Assembly (NCBI GenBank): GCA_016744995.1
Contig: JADGDG010000002.1
Span: forward strand, 248,001 to 312,000
Source: Gammaproteobacteria bacterium
GTDB lineage: Bacteria; Pseudomonadota; Gammaproteobacteria; GRL18
Direction: 5' to 3'
DNA: 64,000 bases
Both the position numbers and the translations under genes were made by a program. Shown here piece by piece: positions 45,463 through 54,220 of the stretch (position 1 is the stretch's first letter; each line of letters opens with the position of its first letter). The notes below the pieces were generated by a model that worked only from the letters and a program-made list of their open reading frames with translations, was not told the origin of the DNA and did not search any database.

Positions 45463-45834
45463 ATGACAATATTAGCAACAAATATGATGACAAATAAGTT
45501 TATTTACACATTAATAGCACTTTCTGGTTGCATGACAATAATTGAAGTGTTATTAAATTTACAAGGAAAAGAGATATCACTGTCAACACAATCAACATGG
45601 AGCATTGTATCTTTCTTTTTGACTATTTTATGGGTCTATTATGATGCAAATCGAGAAGATTTTGATAAACCCTTTGATTTTGGTTTTTTAGTTTATATAT
45701 TTTGGCCTATTGCACTTCCCTGGTATTTAATCACTACTCGTGGATTAAAAGGCGTGTTAATATTCTTAGGGTTTATATTAATATGGTTAATGCCCGGGCT
45801 TGCGGGATTGATTGCATATGTATATTTTGCATAA
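45463..45834 (+). CDS. Integral membrane protein, unknown
   Basis: The 123-aa product has about four hydrophobic segments: residues 12-28, 43-58, 68-85 and 95-120. The middle motif VYYDANREDFDKPFDFGFLVYI occurs in small uncharacterised membrane proteins with charged loops. The start is ATG 45463, and ATG 45487 is possible. It ends 30 bp before the GspF-like gene and may be co-transcribed with it. Confidence 0.6.
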   Translation: MTILATNMMTNKFIYTLIALSGCMTIIEVLLNLQGKEISLSTQSTWSIVSFFLTILWVYYDANREDFDKPFDFGFLVYIFWPIALPWYLITTRGLKGVLIFLGFILIWLMPGLAGLIAYVYFA

Positions 45835-45864
45835 AATTGATAACCTGAATTTGGAGAGGGATAA

Positions 45865-46713
45865 ATGGATTGGGAAAGATTTCATTATATTTGCAGAAGA
45901 ACTCTCCATGAGATAGGAGAGCACGAAAGCATTAATGAATGTATTGAACGTGTTGAAAAATCCACTGCTTGTGATTTTTATGGTCGCTCTGGCAAGGCCG
46001 ACTCGATTTCACAAAACTTGCTGATGGAAATTAAAAACAAGTCTGATCGCTCAGAAGCTATAAATACATTAGAGATTTATAGCGCAATGGATTTGTCAAA
46101 TCTACTGACCGAGTCAATTCACTTCAGGAGAGTGGTTGCTTATTTAGCACTTATTCTAACATTATTTATTTGTATTAGTGGTATCTATCAATATGTGGTC
46201 ACACCTGCATTTTTAGAAGTATTTGAATCATTTAATATAACAATACCAGCCGAGCTTGTATTTTATCAAGATTATTGGATATATTTTGTAGTTTTAATAT
46301 TGATTGTAATGTCATTATCACTTTATATTGGTCAGACCTTAAAAAAAATAATGGCATTTAAAGTAAACTTACTCAATACGTTCTTTGTCCAATTTTTTGT
46401 CTCCAGAAAAATAAAATGTTCATATGCGTCAATATTAGAAGCCATTTTTTATCCTGTTTCTATAACTTCATCACAGACAGGAAATAAAGTCTGTAACATT
46501 GATGAACATTTAAAGGATATAGAACAAGCAGGGATGGATTTAGCAATAGAAATATCCTCAATTGTTAAATTAGAAAGAAATAAATTAGTTGATAAAAGTG
46601 AAAAATTTATGAATATATTGTCAGCAATTATTGCAATATCTGTAATTTATATAGTTTTAAATTTTCTGGCAAGTGCCTATTCACCAATATTTAGTTTAGG
46701 AGAATTAATGTGA
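45865..46713 (+). CDS. GspF/PilC-like membrane protein
   Basis: The 282-aa product has one degenerate type II secretion F-like unit. A helical cytoplasmic part ([11 protein letters not shown]) leads to two membrane helices (about 92-112 and 138-158), then another cytoplasmic segment and a final helix near 255-275. PilC/GspF proteins recruit the assembly ATPase and anchor the pilus or pseudopilus base. The usual length is about 400 aa with two such units, so this is short and diverged. A GAGAGGG site precedes the ATG, and its stop overlaps the pilin start by 4 bp. Confidence 0.6.
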   Translation: MDWERFHYICRRTLHEIGEHESINECIERVEKSTACDFYGRSGKADSISQNLLMEIKNKSDRSEAINTLEIYSAMDLSNLLTESIHFRRVVAYLALILTLFICISGIYQYVVTPAFLEVFESFNITIPAELVFYQDYWIYFVVLILIVMSLSLYIGQTLKKIMAFKVNLLNTFFVQFFVSRKIKCSYASILEAIFYPVSITSSQTGNKVCNIDEHLKDIEQAGMDLAIEISSIVKLERNKLVDKSEKFMNILSAIIAISVIYIVLNFLASAYSPIFSLGELM

Positions 46714-47195
46714 TTAAAGATAAAGGATTTACTTTAATAGAGCTGATGGTGGTTGTGGCAATCATAGGTATCCTGGCTTCTATTGCACTACCGGCTTATC
46801 AGGTTTATATCCAAAGGAGTGAAGTAACAGAAGCATTGAGTATGGCAAGCACCATCAGGGAGAATATTACTAATTATTATGTTGAGAATCTGGAATTTCC
46901 TTCTGACAACGATGCCGCAGGTGTCCCTGCTCCCAAATTTTTAATAGGAAATAGAATTACTGGTGTTGTTGTTGAAGATGGAGCAATTCATGTAACTCTT
47001 GGAAATAAAGCTTCAAATCCCTTACAAGGTAAGGTTCTTACTTTCCGCCCTGCTATTGTTACTGGCAGCCCAATAAGTCCAATTGCCTGGTTATGTGGCT
47101 ATGATGCCCCGGTAACTGGAATGGAAGCTATAGGTAAAAATAATACGGATCTGGATAAAGTTTTTTTACCTTCAGCTTGCAGAGGTAAAACTTAA
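46710..47195 (+). CDS. Type IV pilin
   Basis: The 161-aa product has the prepilin signal [20 protein letters not shown] with Glu at +5 and the long hydrophobic N-helix. A globular head follows, with a C-terminal Cys pair (WLCGYDAP...PSACRG) forming the pilin D-loop. It starts at GTG 46710, overlapping the GspF-like gene, so the two are translated together. No pilB, pilT or pilD is nearby. Either the genome-wide type IV pilus machinery serves it, or it is a specialised minor pilus. Confidence 0.92.
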   Translation: MIKDKGFTLIELMVVVAIIGILASIALPAYQVYIQRSEVTEALSMASTIRENITNYYVENLEFPSDNDAAGVPAPKFLIGNRITGVVVEDGAIHVTLGNKASNPLQGKVLTFRPAIVTGSPISPIAWLCGYDAPVTGMEAIGKNNTDLDKVFLPSACRGKT

Positions 47196-47216
47196 AACAA
47201 TTCACAAGAATTTTCG

Positions 47217-47239
47217 CAGGATCAAAAAACAAGATCCTG
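47217..47239 (+). terminator. Hairpin after the pilin gene
   Basis: CAGGATC-aaaaaacaa-GATCCTG forms a perfect 7-bp stem 21 bp after the pilin stop. Only a weak T-rich tail follows (TCTATTAT), so terminator activity is tentative. Confidence 0.5.
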
Positions 47240-47348
47240 TCTATTATGGTTAAAAACATAAAGCAGCATAATCATAATTTGTCATATTTTACTCACAAAG
47301 TTGACAGAATCATTTGATTTAATGTTGGTTTTCAAGGAGTAAATCATT

Positions 47349-47882
47349 ATGTTTATTGCACATTTACCAGCCGGATATTTGTTGTCAAAATGTTTTGAAA
47401 GCAAGTCTAAAACCCAAAAAATACCGTGGAAAATTTTTCTTACTCTTGGATTAATAGGGAGTATTTTACCCGATTTAGACTTGTTTTATTTTTATCTGAT
47501 AGATGCTCGTCAACATCAGCATCACTCTTACTGGACTCATATTCCTATCTATTGGATTTGCATATATTTTTTTGCTGCTGGTATTTTTATACTAAAAAAG
47601 AATAAGAAGATGTTGTTTATAACAACATTTATATTTATTGAGATCATGTTACATATTTTTTTAGATACTATAGCAGGTGGTATCCTGTGGGCTTATCCAA
47701 AAAATACTGAATATTTTTCTTTTTTTACTGTCTTGCCTCAATATAACTGGTGGGTATTGAATTTTATTCTTCATTGGAGTTTTTTACTTGAAATTGCAAT
47801 TCTTTTATTGGCATTCACAATTTTCAAAACATCAAACAATAAAATAACTAAAGATCTGAAGGTATTGAATAGTGAAGCCTGA
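47349..47882 (+). CDS. Membrane-bound YdjM/DUF457-type metal-dependent hydrolase family protein
   Basis: The 177-aa polytopic protein has the conserved His/Asp pattern of this family: AHLPAGYLL near the start, GSILPDLDLFYF near residue 40, and a HHSYWTH motif near residue 56, with further His (LHIFLDT) downstream. The family is annotated as membrane-bound metal-dependent hydrolases, largely from sequence, so the reaction is unknown. AAGGAG precedes the ATG. Confidence 0.75.
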   Translation: MFIAHLPAGYLLSKCFESKSKTQKIPWKIFLTLGLIGSILPDLDLFYFYLIDARQHQHHSYWTHIPIYWICIYFFAAGIFILKKNKKMLFITTFIFIEIMLHIFLDTIAGGILWAYPKNTEYFSFFTVLPQYNWWVLNFILHWSFLLEIAILLLAFTIFKTSNNKITKDLKVLNSEA

Positions 47883-48032
47883 TGAGAGTTTAAAATTTTG
47901 CTTAAATGATCCTTTGATAACTTGACCAGAACAATATGTGACAAAGAAGGTTTAATCAGTCATAATATTTGCCCTTTATGGCTGTAAAACATCACCAATA
48001 GAACAGTTGGATATAGGAAGGGCTTTTATAAT

Positions 48033-48278
48033 TTGAAAAATAATCCTGTCACAGATCCTCTGGATAAACTTCCAGAAATTCTTAAAAAGAATTTAGATCA
48101 AAATTTATGTGTCTGTAATGAGGTTGTTAAGATGGATATTATCAATGCCATCATCAATGGGGCTACAACAGTGGGAGAGATCAAAAAACAGACCTTTGCC
48201 ACTGTAGGAAGCGGTTGCTGCACACAACAGGTGGAGCGTTTGATTGAGTGTCTTTGCTCAGCTGAGACGGAGAAATAA
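48033..48278 (+). CDS. Bacterioferritin-associated ferredoxin (BFD)-like 2Fe-2S protein
   Basis: The 81-aa product has the BFD-like [2Fe-2S] ligand set CVCNEVVK and GSGCCTQQVERLI (pattern CxC...CC). These domains pass electrons to bacterioferritin, or sit in NirB/NasA-type reductases and assimilatory proteins. It starts at TTG 48033 with GGAAGG some 12 nt upstream, a weak arrangement. No bacterioferritin gene is present, so the partner is unknown. Confidence 0.8.
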   Translation: MKNNPVTDPLDKLPEILKKNLDQNLCVCNEVVKMDIINAIINGATTVGEIKKQTFATVGSGCCTQQVERLIECLCSAETEK

Positions 48279-48345
48279 CTCCCTTCCCTGCTTAAACCGG
48301 GGCAGAGTAAACAAGGTTATGGATCAACTTTCACTATTGCATGAA

Positions 48346-49014
48346 TTATCTGTCAGACAAATCAGCCCCCCAAATTCTCTCCAAATATTGATCTCGTCCT
48401 GAGAGATAACGATAATAATTGTATCGTAGTGGATTTTTTTTATAATAGTTCTGATGCTTTTTTTCTGCTTTATAAAAATTTCTGAAAGCTATGACTTCTG
48501 TGACTATCGGCTTTGAATAACGAAAAGATTGCTCCAGTCTCCTGATGGATTGTTCTGCCTGTAACTTTTCTTTTTCACTCAAATAGAAGATTGCAGAACG
48601 ATATTGGCCTCCCCGATCATAAAAAGATCCCCCTGCATCTGTGGGGTCAATCACATACCAGAGTTCATTTAAAAGCTCATTATAGCTGACTTTTTCTGGA
48701 TCATAGATCACTTCAACTGCCTCAATATGTCCGCTTCCTCCAGAAGCAACTTGCCGGTACGTCGGATTTTTTATATGTCCCCCGCTATAGCCGGATATGG
48801 CTTCTATCACACCGTAGACCTGTTCATAATTTGCCTCAACACACCAGAAGCATCCTCCGGAAAAATAAGCTTTTTTATATTGCACATCTGGGGAGGAGTC
48901 TGCCCTGTCCTCATTTACAGGCTGATCGTATTTCTTATGGCCGAAGGAGACTAGCAGAAATACTAAAAGGAAATAAGCTGCGAGTAGTGCAGGGAGAAAA
49001 AGGTTTTTTTTCAT
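48346..49014 (-). CDS. msrA: Peptide methionine-(S)-S-oxide reductase, membrane-anchored
   Basis: The 222-aa product has the MsrA catalytic motif GGCFWCVEA near residue 54 and the downstream substrate-site blocks GYSGGHIKNPTY, SGHIEAVEVIYDP and DRGGQYRSAIFY. An N-terminal hydrophobic segment (residues 8-25) makes it exported or membrane-anchored, so it should repair oxidised methionines in periplasmic proteins. It is 10 bp after the glycosyltransferase gene on the same strand. Confidence 0.93.
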   Translation of the reverse strand: MKKNLFLPALLAAYFLLVFLLVSFGHKKYDQPVNEDRADSSPDVQYKKAYFSGGCFWCVEANYEQVYGVIEAISGYSGGHIKNPTYRQVASGGSGHIEAVEVIYDPEKVSYNELLNELWYVIDPTDAGGSFYDRGGQYRSAIFYLSEKEKLQAEQSIRRLEQSFRYSKPIVTEVIAFRNFYKAEKKHQNYYKKNPLRYNYYRYLSGRDQYLERIWGADLSDR

Positions 49015-49024
49015 TTATTATTAG

Positions 49025-49759
49025 TCACTTACGATCATTGTACCAGAACTTACATTGATTTTTTTGTTTCAGCTTGTGATCCATTTTCCAGAGCAAATGA
49101 ATATTTTTAAAGGCCATTTCCAGACCACCAAAACGACCAAAGCGGCGACTGGAGGTAATGATGCGATGATCAGGGTGATATTTGATGATCTTCCAGCATT
49201 GATTCACTTTTTTAGCCTCCTTTTTTAAGCGTTTTGCCAGTGTAAATTCCTCACCCGCATAATAACTTTCATCAAAACCATCCACTCGTATAAAAGCATC
49301 ACGCAGGCAATACAGAAAAGGACCAACTGTAATATTTTTTAATGCCATTAAATAGTTAATACCATACTTAAAGATATAAAAACCAATCCCTTTAGAATCT
49401 GGTATCGTCCAGGCTCCCCCGCCGATCACTTTACCACTGGAAAGGTTGTTTGATACTTTATTGAGAATATCACCACATATTAAGGTGTCAGCATCAACAA
49501 AGACCAGATAATCTCCAGTCGCTTTTTTTGCCCCGGCATTTCTTGCCCGGGCAATTTGGTTTTTTGCTTCAAAAACAACTGTTGCTCCCAAAGATGCAGC
49601 AATTTCCCCGGTGCTATCTGTCGAATTATTATCAACAACAATAATTTCAACATGTCCTTTATAGTGAGCAGTTGCCGCAATAAAAATAGATTTATACGTG
49701 AGTGCAATAAAATCTGCTTCATTAAAGGCAGGGATCACAACTGAGATTGACGGTTTCAT
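49025..49759 (-). CDS. Family 2 glycosyltransferase
   Basis: The 244-aa GT-A enzyme has the N-terminal nucleotide-binding blocks SVVIPAFNEADFI and VVDNNSTDST, the DxD-like FVDADTLI near residue 92, and an acceptor-side YYAGEEFTLAKRLKKEAK. It probably transfers a sugar to a lipid or protein acceptor at the cytoplasmic face. The acceptor cannot be deduced, and there are no other sugar genes nearby. Confidence 0.88.
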   Translation of the reverse strand: MKPSISVVIPAFNEADFIALTYKSIFIAATAHYKGHVEIIVVDNNSTDSTGEIAASLGATVVFEAKNQIARARNAGAKKATGDYLVFVDADTLICGDILNKVSNNLSSGKVIGGGAWTIPDSKGIGFYIFKYGINYLMALKNITVGPFLYCLRDAFIRVDGFDESYYAGEEFTLAKRLKKEAKKVNQCWKIIKYHPDHRIITSSRRFGRFGGLEMAFKNIHLLWKMDHKLKQKNQCKFWYNDRK

Positions 49760-49783
49760 TAATGGCTGACCTGAAGCAGAGCA

Positions 49784-50281
49784 TCAGTGCTCATAAATGC
49801 TCCTGGCCCTGTTTTCAAAGGATGAAACAATCGATCGTGCAGTATCCATTAATACCACCTCAAAAACAGGTCGAAGAAGAATCGAAGAGGCTTCACAGTT
49901 GAGGATAAAATCAATCTGGCTACCTCCCTCTTTTTCAGACGGCCCTTTTTTGCCCGCTAGTTTCTTATCCTGGGACTCTTTAATTGGAGAGAAATACCAG
50001 TCAATTGAAAATTTTCTGAATAGTGGGTCGCTAGAAACGATATGAATATGGCGGTTAGCTTCTAATGTGGTTGTCGTGCGAAAACGTTTGTATACCAGAC
50101 CCAGTTGAATAACCTGATCAGTCACATAAACTTTGTGACTGGAATTAATTTGTTGTTCTCTGGCGATATTGGCATAATGCCACAGGGGTAAAAACTCAGG
50201 GTAACGTTCAACCTGAGCTACAAGTTCAAAAATCTGCTGGGGTGAATAACAGAGTCTGCGTCTTTCCTTGTATATAGCCAT
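49784..50281 (-). CDS. START/polyketide-cyclase-like protein of the RatA/Coq10 family
   Basis: The 165-aa product follows the Coq10/RatA family: RRLCYSPQQIFELVAQVERYP at the start, FLPLW, and FILNCEASSILLRPVFEVV near the C-terminus. An insertion (KKLAGKKGPSEKEGG) around residue 110 is unusual. Coq10-type proteins bind ubiquinone and assist respiration, and RatA was also named as a ribosome-association toxin. Near RquA and an SQR-like enzyme, a quinone-binding role is attractive but inferred. Confidence 0.8.
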   Translation of the reverse strand: MAIYKERRRLCYSPQQIFELVAQVERYPEFLPLWHYANIAREQQINSSHKVYVTDQVIQLGLVYKRFRTTTTLEANRHIHIVSSDPLFRKFSIDWYFSPIKESQDKKLAGKKGPSEKEGGSQIDFILNCEASSILLRPVFEVVLMDTARSIVSSFENRARSIYEH

Positions 50282-50359
50282 CAGAATTTATCCTGCACTC
50301 CCGGTTGAGCGAGCGCTAATCCGGAAATAAATGATGAAACAATGCACCCCGCCCTCACC

Positions 50360-50533
50360 CTACTCTGGTGGCGCCTTATGGTGCGACTTTGACATTAATT
50401 TTAGCATCTTATAATTAATAACAATAAATCGATAGAATTGCCAGAAAATAGAACATCGACAATATTTAGTAAACCCCGTTGGTACGGGGGGATAATAAGC
50501 CTGTTGATAGGGCTCTTTATTCTTAACTGCCAT
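50360..50533 (-). CDS. 57-aa conserved small protein at the end of the SQR operon
   Basis: An ATG at 50533 preceded by AAGGAG opens a 57-codon frame missed by length filters. It begins MAVKNKEPYQQAYYPPVPTG and continues with an aromatic, amphipathic segment (SIFWQFYRFIVINYKMLKLM) typical of small membrane-associated subunits. I recall similar WQF.RFI.IN.KM proteins beside sulfur- or respiration-related genes, but no function is established. It is separated from the SQR-like gene only by a tandem repeat. A CCCCGT/ACGGGG stem lies inside it. Confidence 0.7.
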   Translation of the reverse strand: MAVKNKEPYQQAYYPPVPTGFTKYCRCSIFWQFYRFIVINYKMLKLMSKSHHKAPPE

Positions 50534-50543
50534 TTTTTTCTCC

Positions 50544-50614
50544 TTAATCTTGAAACTCTTAGCCTGTAAACTTTAGTCTGGAAGCTCTAATCTGGAAACT
50601 CTTAATCTGGAAGC
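50544..50614. repeat. Degenerate ~15-bp tandem repeats after the SQR stop codon
   Basis: On the minus strand units of the form CCAGATTAAGAGTTT occur about five times with substitutions (CCAGATTAGAGCTT, CCAGACTAAAGTTTA, CAGGCTAAGAGTTT). They span the SQR stop and end at the ribosome site of the 57-aa gene. Confidence 0.85.
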
Positions 50615-52059
50615 AATGACCAGCCAGGTTTAAGCTGAGCCTGATACATAAACATGTGATGCAGTGACCATTTCATCCAGTGTCCTGCAAGACCAATTTC
50701 ACCAAAAGTGAGACTCATATCACGTCCATACACCGGATATTTTTCATAATCAGGTACCACTGGATAAACTGTCATAGAGGCTGCTGTACCATTAAAAAAA
50801 TGCATCCCTGTGGAAGCCAGACATGCTGCACCCATTTCTGCCATAGAGGCTGTATGAGTTGGGCTATTTGAGCCATTGATCATGTCACGAATGCTTAATG
50901 CAACAGTCTTACCAATATTGGCAGATGGCATACCCGTTCGTGGTGGTGTGGGATTAATCGCAGTGCCATTGGGACTTTGCATGGGTTTACTGATCAGATG
51001 TGGTGGTGCAAAGGCAATGCCTGCAGCGAAGATGTTCTTAAACATGGGCGTCTGATACGTCTGCGGCCAATCTTTTGCACTCCATTCATCATAAGGTTTC
51101 GGCGTATAATCACCATCAACTTTCATCAGGTTATTGGGAGCAAACATTTTATCAGTAATATCTTCTCCTGCCTTATCAAAAGACTTAAGGCCAACGCCTG
51201 CAAAAGGCGGGATCAACATGGTAAAATCAAATTCAAGTTCATGAAATTCACCATCAAGGGTCTCATAATGAATTTTATCTTTTTCAACTTTGGTTACATG
51301 GGCTCGGGTGATCCATTCTATGCCGCGTTCAACCATAAGTGACTCACCGAAAACCTTACCATTGGTAATATATCCACCCCGAGTTAAATGAATCCCCCCC
51401 ATACCAAAATCACCCAGCTCATATTCATTACTAAGCCAGATAATACGAGCTTTTTCTCGTACCATTGCATCTCGTAAAGCATGCTCGATATTATAGATAT
51501 ATTCAAAGGCAGCCCCTTGACAGGTGCACATACCATGACCGGTTCCAATAACAAATGTCTTTGTTTTACCTGATTTCATTTCAATGATCATTTTTTGCAG
51601 CCATTCATTAGCTGCAACAGCATGCGCAGGCGTACAAACTGAGGCACTGAAACCATTATCTGGCCCAAGCCCTTCAGTAGCTGCAAAATTGAGCTTTGGC
51701 CCCGTGGCATTGATCAGATAGTCATATTCTATGGTATCAACATCACCTTCTTTTAACGGTCCGGTATATTCAACTGTAACATAAGGCATATCATTTTTAT
51801 CATTTCCTTCCGGATGGATAGAAAGGGCTTTTGCCTGACAATAATGAACACCTAATTTTTTATAAACAGGCTCCAGTTCAAAGGTCACTTGTTTCGGTGT
51901 CATTTCACCCACACCCACCCATATATTTGAAGGTATCCAATTCCATTTACTATTGGGGGTAACGACAATTATTTCATGTTCCTTTGGTAATAAACGACCA
52001 AGATGTCTGGCGGCAGTATGACCCGCAACTCCAGCACCAAGAATGACTATACGAGCCAT
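50602..52059 (-). CDS. Sulfide:quinone oxidoreductase-like flavoprotein
   Basis: The 485-aa product is a two-dinucleotide-domain FAD oxidoreductase of the SQR/FCSD family, with GAGVAGHTAARHL for FAD near the N-terminus, a second GTGHGMCTCQG motif near residue 170, and the Cys-containing CTC and AACLAS positions. The C-terminal hydrophobic/amphipathic part would contact the membrane quinone. ATG 52059 is chosen because AAGGAGG lies 6 nt upstream; the longer frame would start at 52074. It is probably periplasmic-face or membrane-associated sulfide oxidation feeding the quinone pool. The exact SQR type is not assigned. Confidence 0.82.
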   Translation of the reverse strand: MARIVILGAGVAGHTAARHLGRLLPKEHEIIVVTPNSKWNWIPSNIWVGVGEMTPKQVTFELEPVYKKLGVHYCQAKALSIHPEGNDKNDMPYVTVEYTGPLKEGDVDTIEYDYLINATGPKLNFAATEGLGPDNGFSASVCTPAHAVAANEWLQKMIIEMKSGKTKTFVIGTGHGMCTCQGAAFEYIYNIEHALRDAMVREKARIIWLSNEYELGDFGMGGIHLTRGGYITNGKVFGESLMVERGIEWITRAHVTKVEKDKIHYETLDGEFHELEFDFTMLIPPFAGVGLKSFDKAGEDITDKMFAPNNLMKVDGDYTPKPYDEWSAKDWPQTYQTPMFKNIFAAGIAFAPPHLISKPMQSPNGTAINPTPPRTGMPSANIGKTVALSIRDMINGSNSPTHTASMAEMGAACLASTGMHFFNGTAASMTVYPVVPDYEKYPVYGRDMSLTFGEIGLAGHWMKWSLHHMFMYQAQLKPGWSLLPD

Positions 52060-52086
52060 GATATCCTCCTTCATTTGATTGTTTTT

Positions 52087-52140
52087 TTTAGTATTGAACT
52101 CTTAACCAGGACCTATGTACTATGAACTCTGAACTCTGAG
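52087..52140. repeat. Short repeats after the rquA stop codon
   Basis: On the minus strand words such as CAGAGTTCAGAGTTCATAG recur with variation, of the same type as the 50544-50614 array. They lie directly behind the RquA stop. Confidence 0.65.
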
Positions 52141-52884
52141 CTATCGAGTCATAACGACTTTTTGGTATAAACCACCAAACATCGTTTCTTTTTTTATTTT
52201 TTTTGGTCTTAATCCTGCAGGTACCCATTCAATAATCTCTTTGTTCCAGACTGCTAGTGCAAAAGGCTCAAGGACAGTGAGTATGGGTACCATAATATAT
52301 CTGAATGGATTGGCCCAATGGGGTTTGTGATAGTCAACAAAAATAACCTTGCCGCCTGGTTTAACTACCCGCATTGCTTCTTCTACTGTTTTTGAACGGA
52401 CATTTTCAGGTTGTTCATGGAGAAGAAAAAACACCACCACATTATCAAAGCTGCAATCATCAAATTTCAAACTGGTTGAATCCTGATGATGCAAAAGTAC
52501 ATTACGATGATTTTTTAGTTTTCTATGTGCATTTTCGATCTGCACTGGTGCAATATCAACAAGATGCAACTCACTGTCTGCATCTAGACGGCTTGCCATT
52601 TGCTGTGAGAAATCACCATAAACACAAGCCACCTGAAGGTTGTTTCCAGTGATTATTTTTCCAGCCTCATCCAGGGCTGCATCGCGAAGCCGGGCAAAGT
52701 TGCCCCATAGGATCAAATTAACCAGCCATTGTCTTTCAAAAATCTGTACCGAAGTAGGATGGACATATGCCCACCAGTAGGTTTCTTCCAGGTATTTGGG
52801 TACTTTTAACTCCTGAGATATTGTTTGCTGCTCATCAAAAACTTTATAGTCTGATGCCGCATTAACAACAGTCTGTTCATGCAT
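52141..52884 (-). CDS. rquA: Rhodoquinone biosynthesis protein RquA
   Basis: The ~247-aa product has the class I methyltransferase-like fold with the RquA-type opening YWWAYVHPTSVQIFERQWLV, then LILWGNFARLRDAALDEAG, VACVYGDFSQ as the SAM motif, FFLLHEQP and KPGGKVIFVDYHKPHW. RquA converts ubiquinone to rhodoquinone, which supports fumarate reduction under low oxygen. ATG 52884 (MHEQ) has GCGAGAG upstream; the longer frame would run into the NrfD-like gene. It sits between NrfD-like and SQR-like genes, so the quinone maker is co-transcribed with quinone-using enzymes. Confidence 0.85.
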   Translation of the reverse strand: MHEQTVVNAASDYKVFDEQQTISQELKVPKYLEETYWWAYVHPTSVQIFERQWLVNLILWGNFARLRDAALDEAGKIITGNNLQVACVYGDFSQQMASRLDADSELHLVDIAPVQIENAHRKLKNHRNVLLHHQDSTSLKFDDCSFDNVVVFFLLHEQPENVRSKTVEEAMRVVKPGGKVIFVDYHKPHWANPFRYIMVPILTVLEPFALAVWNKEIIEWVPAGLRPKKIKKETMFGGLYQKVVMTR

Positions 52885-52927
52885 AATTAATTCTCTCGCT
52901 ATTTTAATGAGACCGGTATAAAACAGG

Positions 52928-54220
52928 TTACGAAACAGTGGCTGTAGTAGGCAGTGGTTCAACTATTATTTTGTTATCCAGATCACCCGCATTGCCAACA
53001 CCCTGTTTAATGTTTTTAAACTTTCCCATGCGTCCCAATTCAATTTCAATTGCTACTTTGGTCAAAATGGTAAAGACAAAAGCCCCAAGAGCATAAATTC
53101 CAACTGAGACACCCAGTTCCATCAATGTTGGTGTATATTCAAAGATCTCCCCCAGAGGAGTAGGAATAAAGCCGGTAACAACCAGCCCCATGCCCTTCTC
53201 AATCCAGATACCAACAAAACCCAGAACACAGGCAATATTCAGGGTGACCATATTGTTTCTGGTCTTATGTACCATCAATAAAACTAACGCAATTAAATTA
53301 AACCCGACAGCTGTCCAAATCCATGATTTAAGACCATCAAAACCATCCAGACCTAAAAACAGGTAATGCATTGATGCCGCATGAGCACCTTCAAAGTAAA
53401 AATCGGTAAACAATTCTGCGGCAACGAAATAAAGGCTGATCTGCATAGCGATGGCCATAATAATCGCCAGCATTTTAATCACCCCCTGACTTACCGGATA
53501 GTCAGTAAAACGACGCACCAACTGCAAAATAATAATCATCAGCGCAGGGCCTGCCGTAAACGCAGATGAAATAAATCTCGGTGCCATTAGAGAAGTGTGC
53601 CAGAACGGACGTGCAACATTGGATGACAATAACCAGGCGGTAACGGTATGAATAGATATCGCCCAAAAACAGGTCAAAACAACCCAGAAGAAGTATTTTC
53701 TTACCGGTACCTCAATACCCTTATAGTGATTAAATAAAATATACATAGGGATAAACAGGTTTAGAAAAAGATAGCCGTTCAATACCACAATATCCCATGC
53801 AAGCATCGAACTGGGCCAATTAAATTTGCCCAGATAGGGTAAAACATGCCACGCCCGATCAATGCGTCCAATGTCTACACCAACAAAACCCATGGCAACA
53901 AGAACTGAGGAGAGCGCCATGGCTTCACCAATCAAGACAACAGACTTAACATCTTTACGGTGAAAAATATAAGCCGGTACGGTTAACAAAACACCTGCAG
54001 CAGCAATGCCCACAAAAAAAGCAAAGTTGGCAATATAAAAGCCCCAGGAAACCTGATCACTCAATCCGGTAATAACCATACCGTCACGCAACTGGTAGGA
54101 GTAACTCCATCCTGTGATGCCAATTAAAATTAACAGAAAGAGCATCCACATGTAGTATAGCGGCCCACCCCTTAAGGCAGTTTTCATACCATCCATTAGA
54201 AAAGTAAAAAATGTCCTCAT
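52928..54220 (-). CDS. NrfD/PsrC-type quinone-interacting membrane subunit
   Basis: The 430-aa product has about ten membrane helices. It belongs to the NrfD/PsrC/DsrP/ACIII family, with GWSYSYQLRDGMVITGLSDQV near the N-terminus and RIDRAWHVLPYLGKFNWPSS in a periplasmic loop near residue 115. These subunits exchange electrons between membrane quinones and a periplasmic FeS partner. It overlaps the FeS gene upstream by 4 bp. With the two cytochrome genes it forms a four-subunit redox complex. Direction of electron flow cannot be read from sequence. Confidence 0.9.
   Translation of the reverse strand: MRTFFTFLMDGMKTALRGGPLYYMWMLFLLILIGITGWSYSYQLRDGMVITGLSDQVSWGFYIANFAFFVGIAAAGVLLTVPAYIFHRKDVKSVVLIGEAMALSSVLVAMGFVGVDIGRIDRAWHVLPYLGKFNWPSSMLAWDIVVLNGYLFLNLFIPMYILFNHYKGIEVPVRKYFFWVVLTCFWAISIHTVTAWLLSSNVARPFWHTSLMAPRFISSAFTAGPALMIIILQLVRRFTDYPVSQGVIKMLAIIMAIAMQISLYFVAAELFTDFYFEGAHAASMHYLFLGLDGFDGLKSWIWTAVGFNLIALVLLMVHKTRNNMVTLNIACVLGFVGIWIEKGMGLVVTGFIPTPLGEIFEYTPTLMELGVSVGIYALGAFVFTILTKVAIEIELGRMGKFKNIKQGVGNAGDLDNKIIVEPLPTTATVS

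Noticed and set aside
50474..50489. CCCCGT-TGGT-ACGGGG hairpin as terminator of the SQR operon
   Set aside because: It lies inside the 57-aa gene and lacks a T-tract in either direction.
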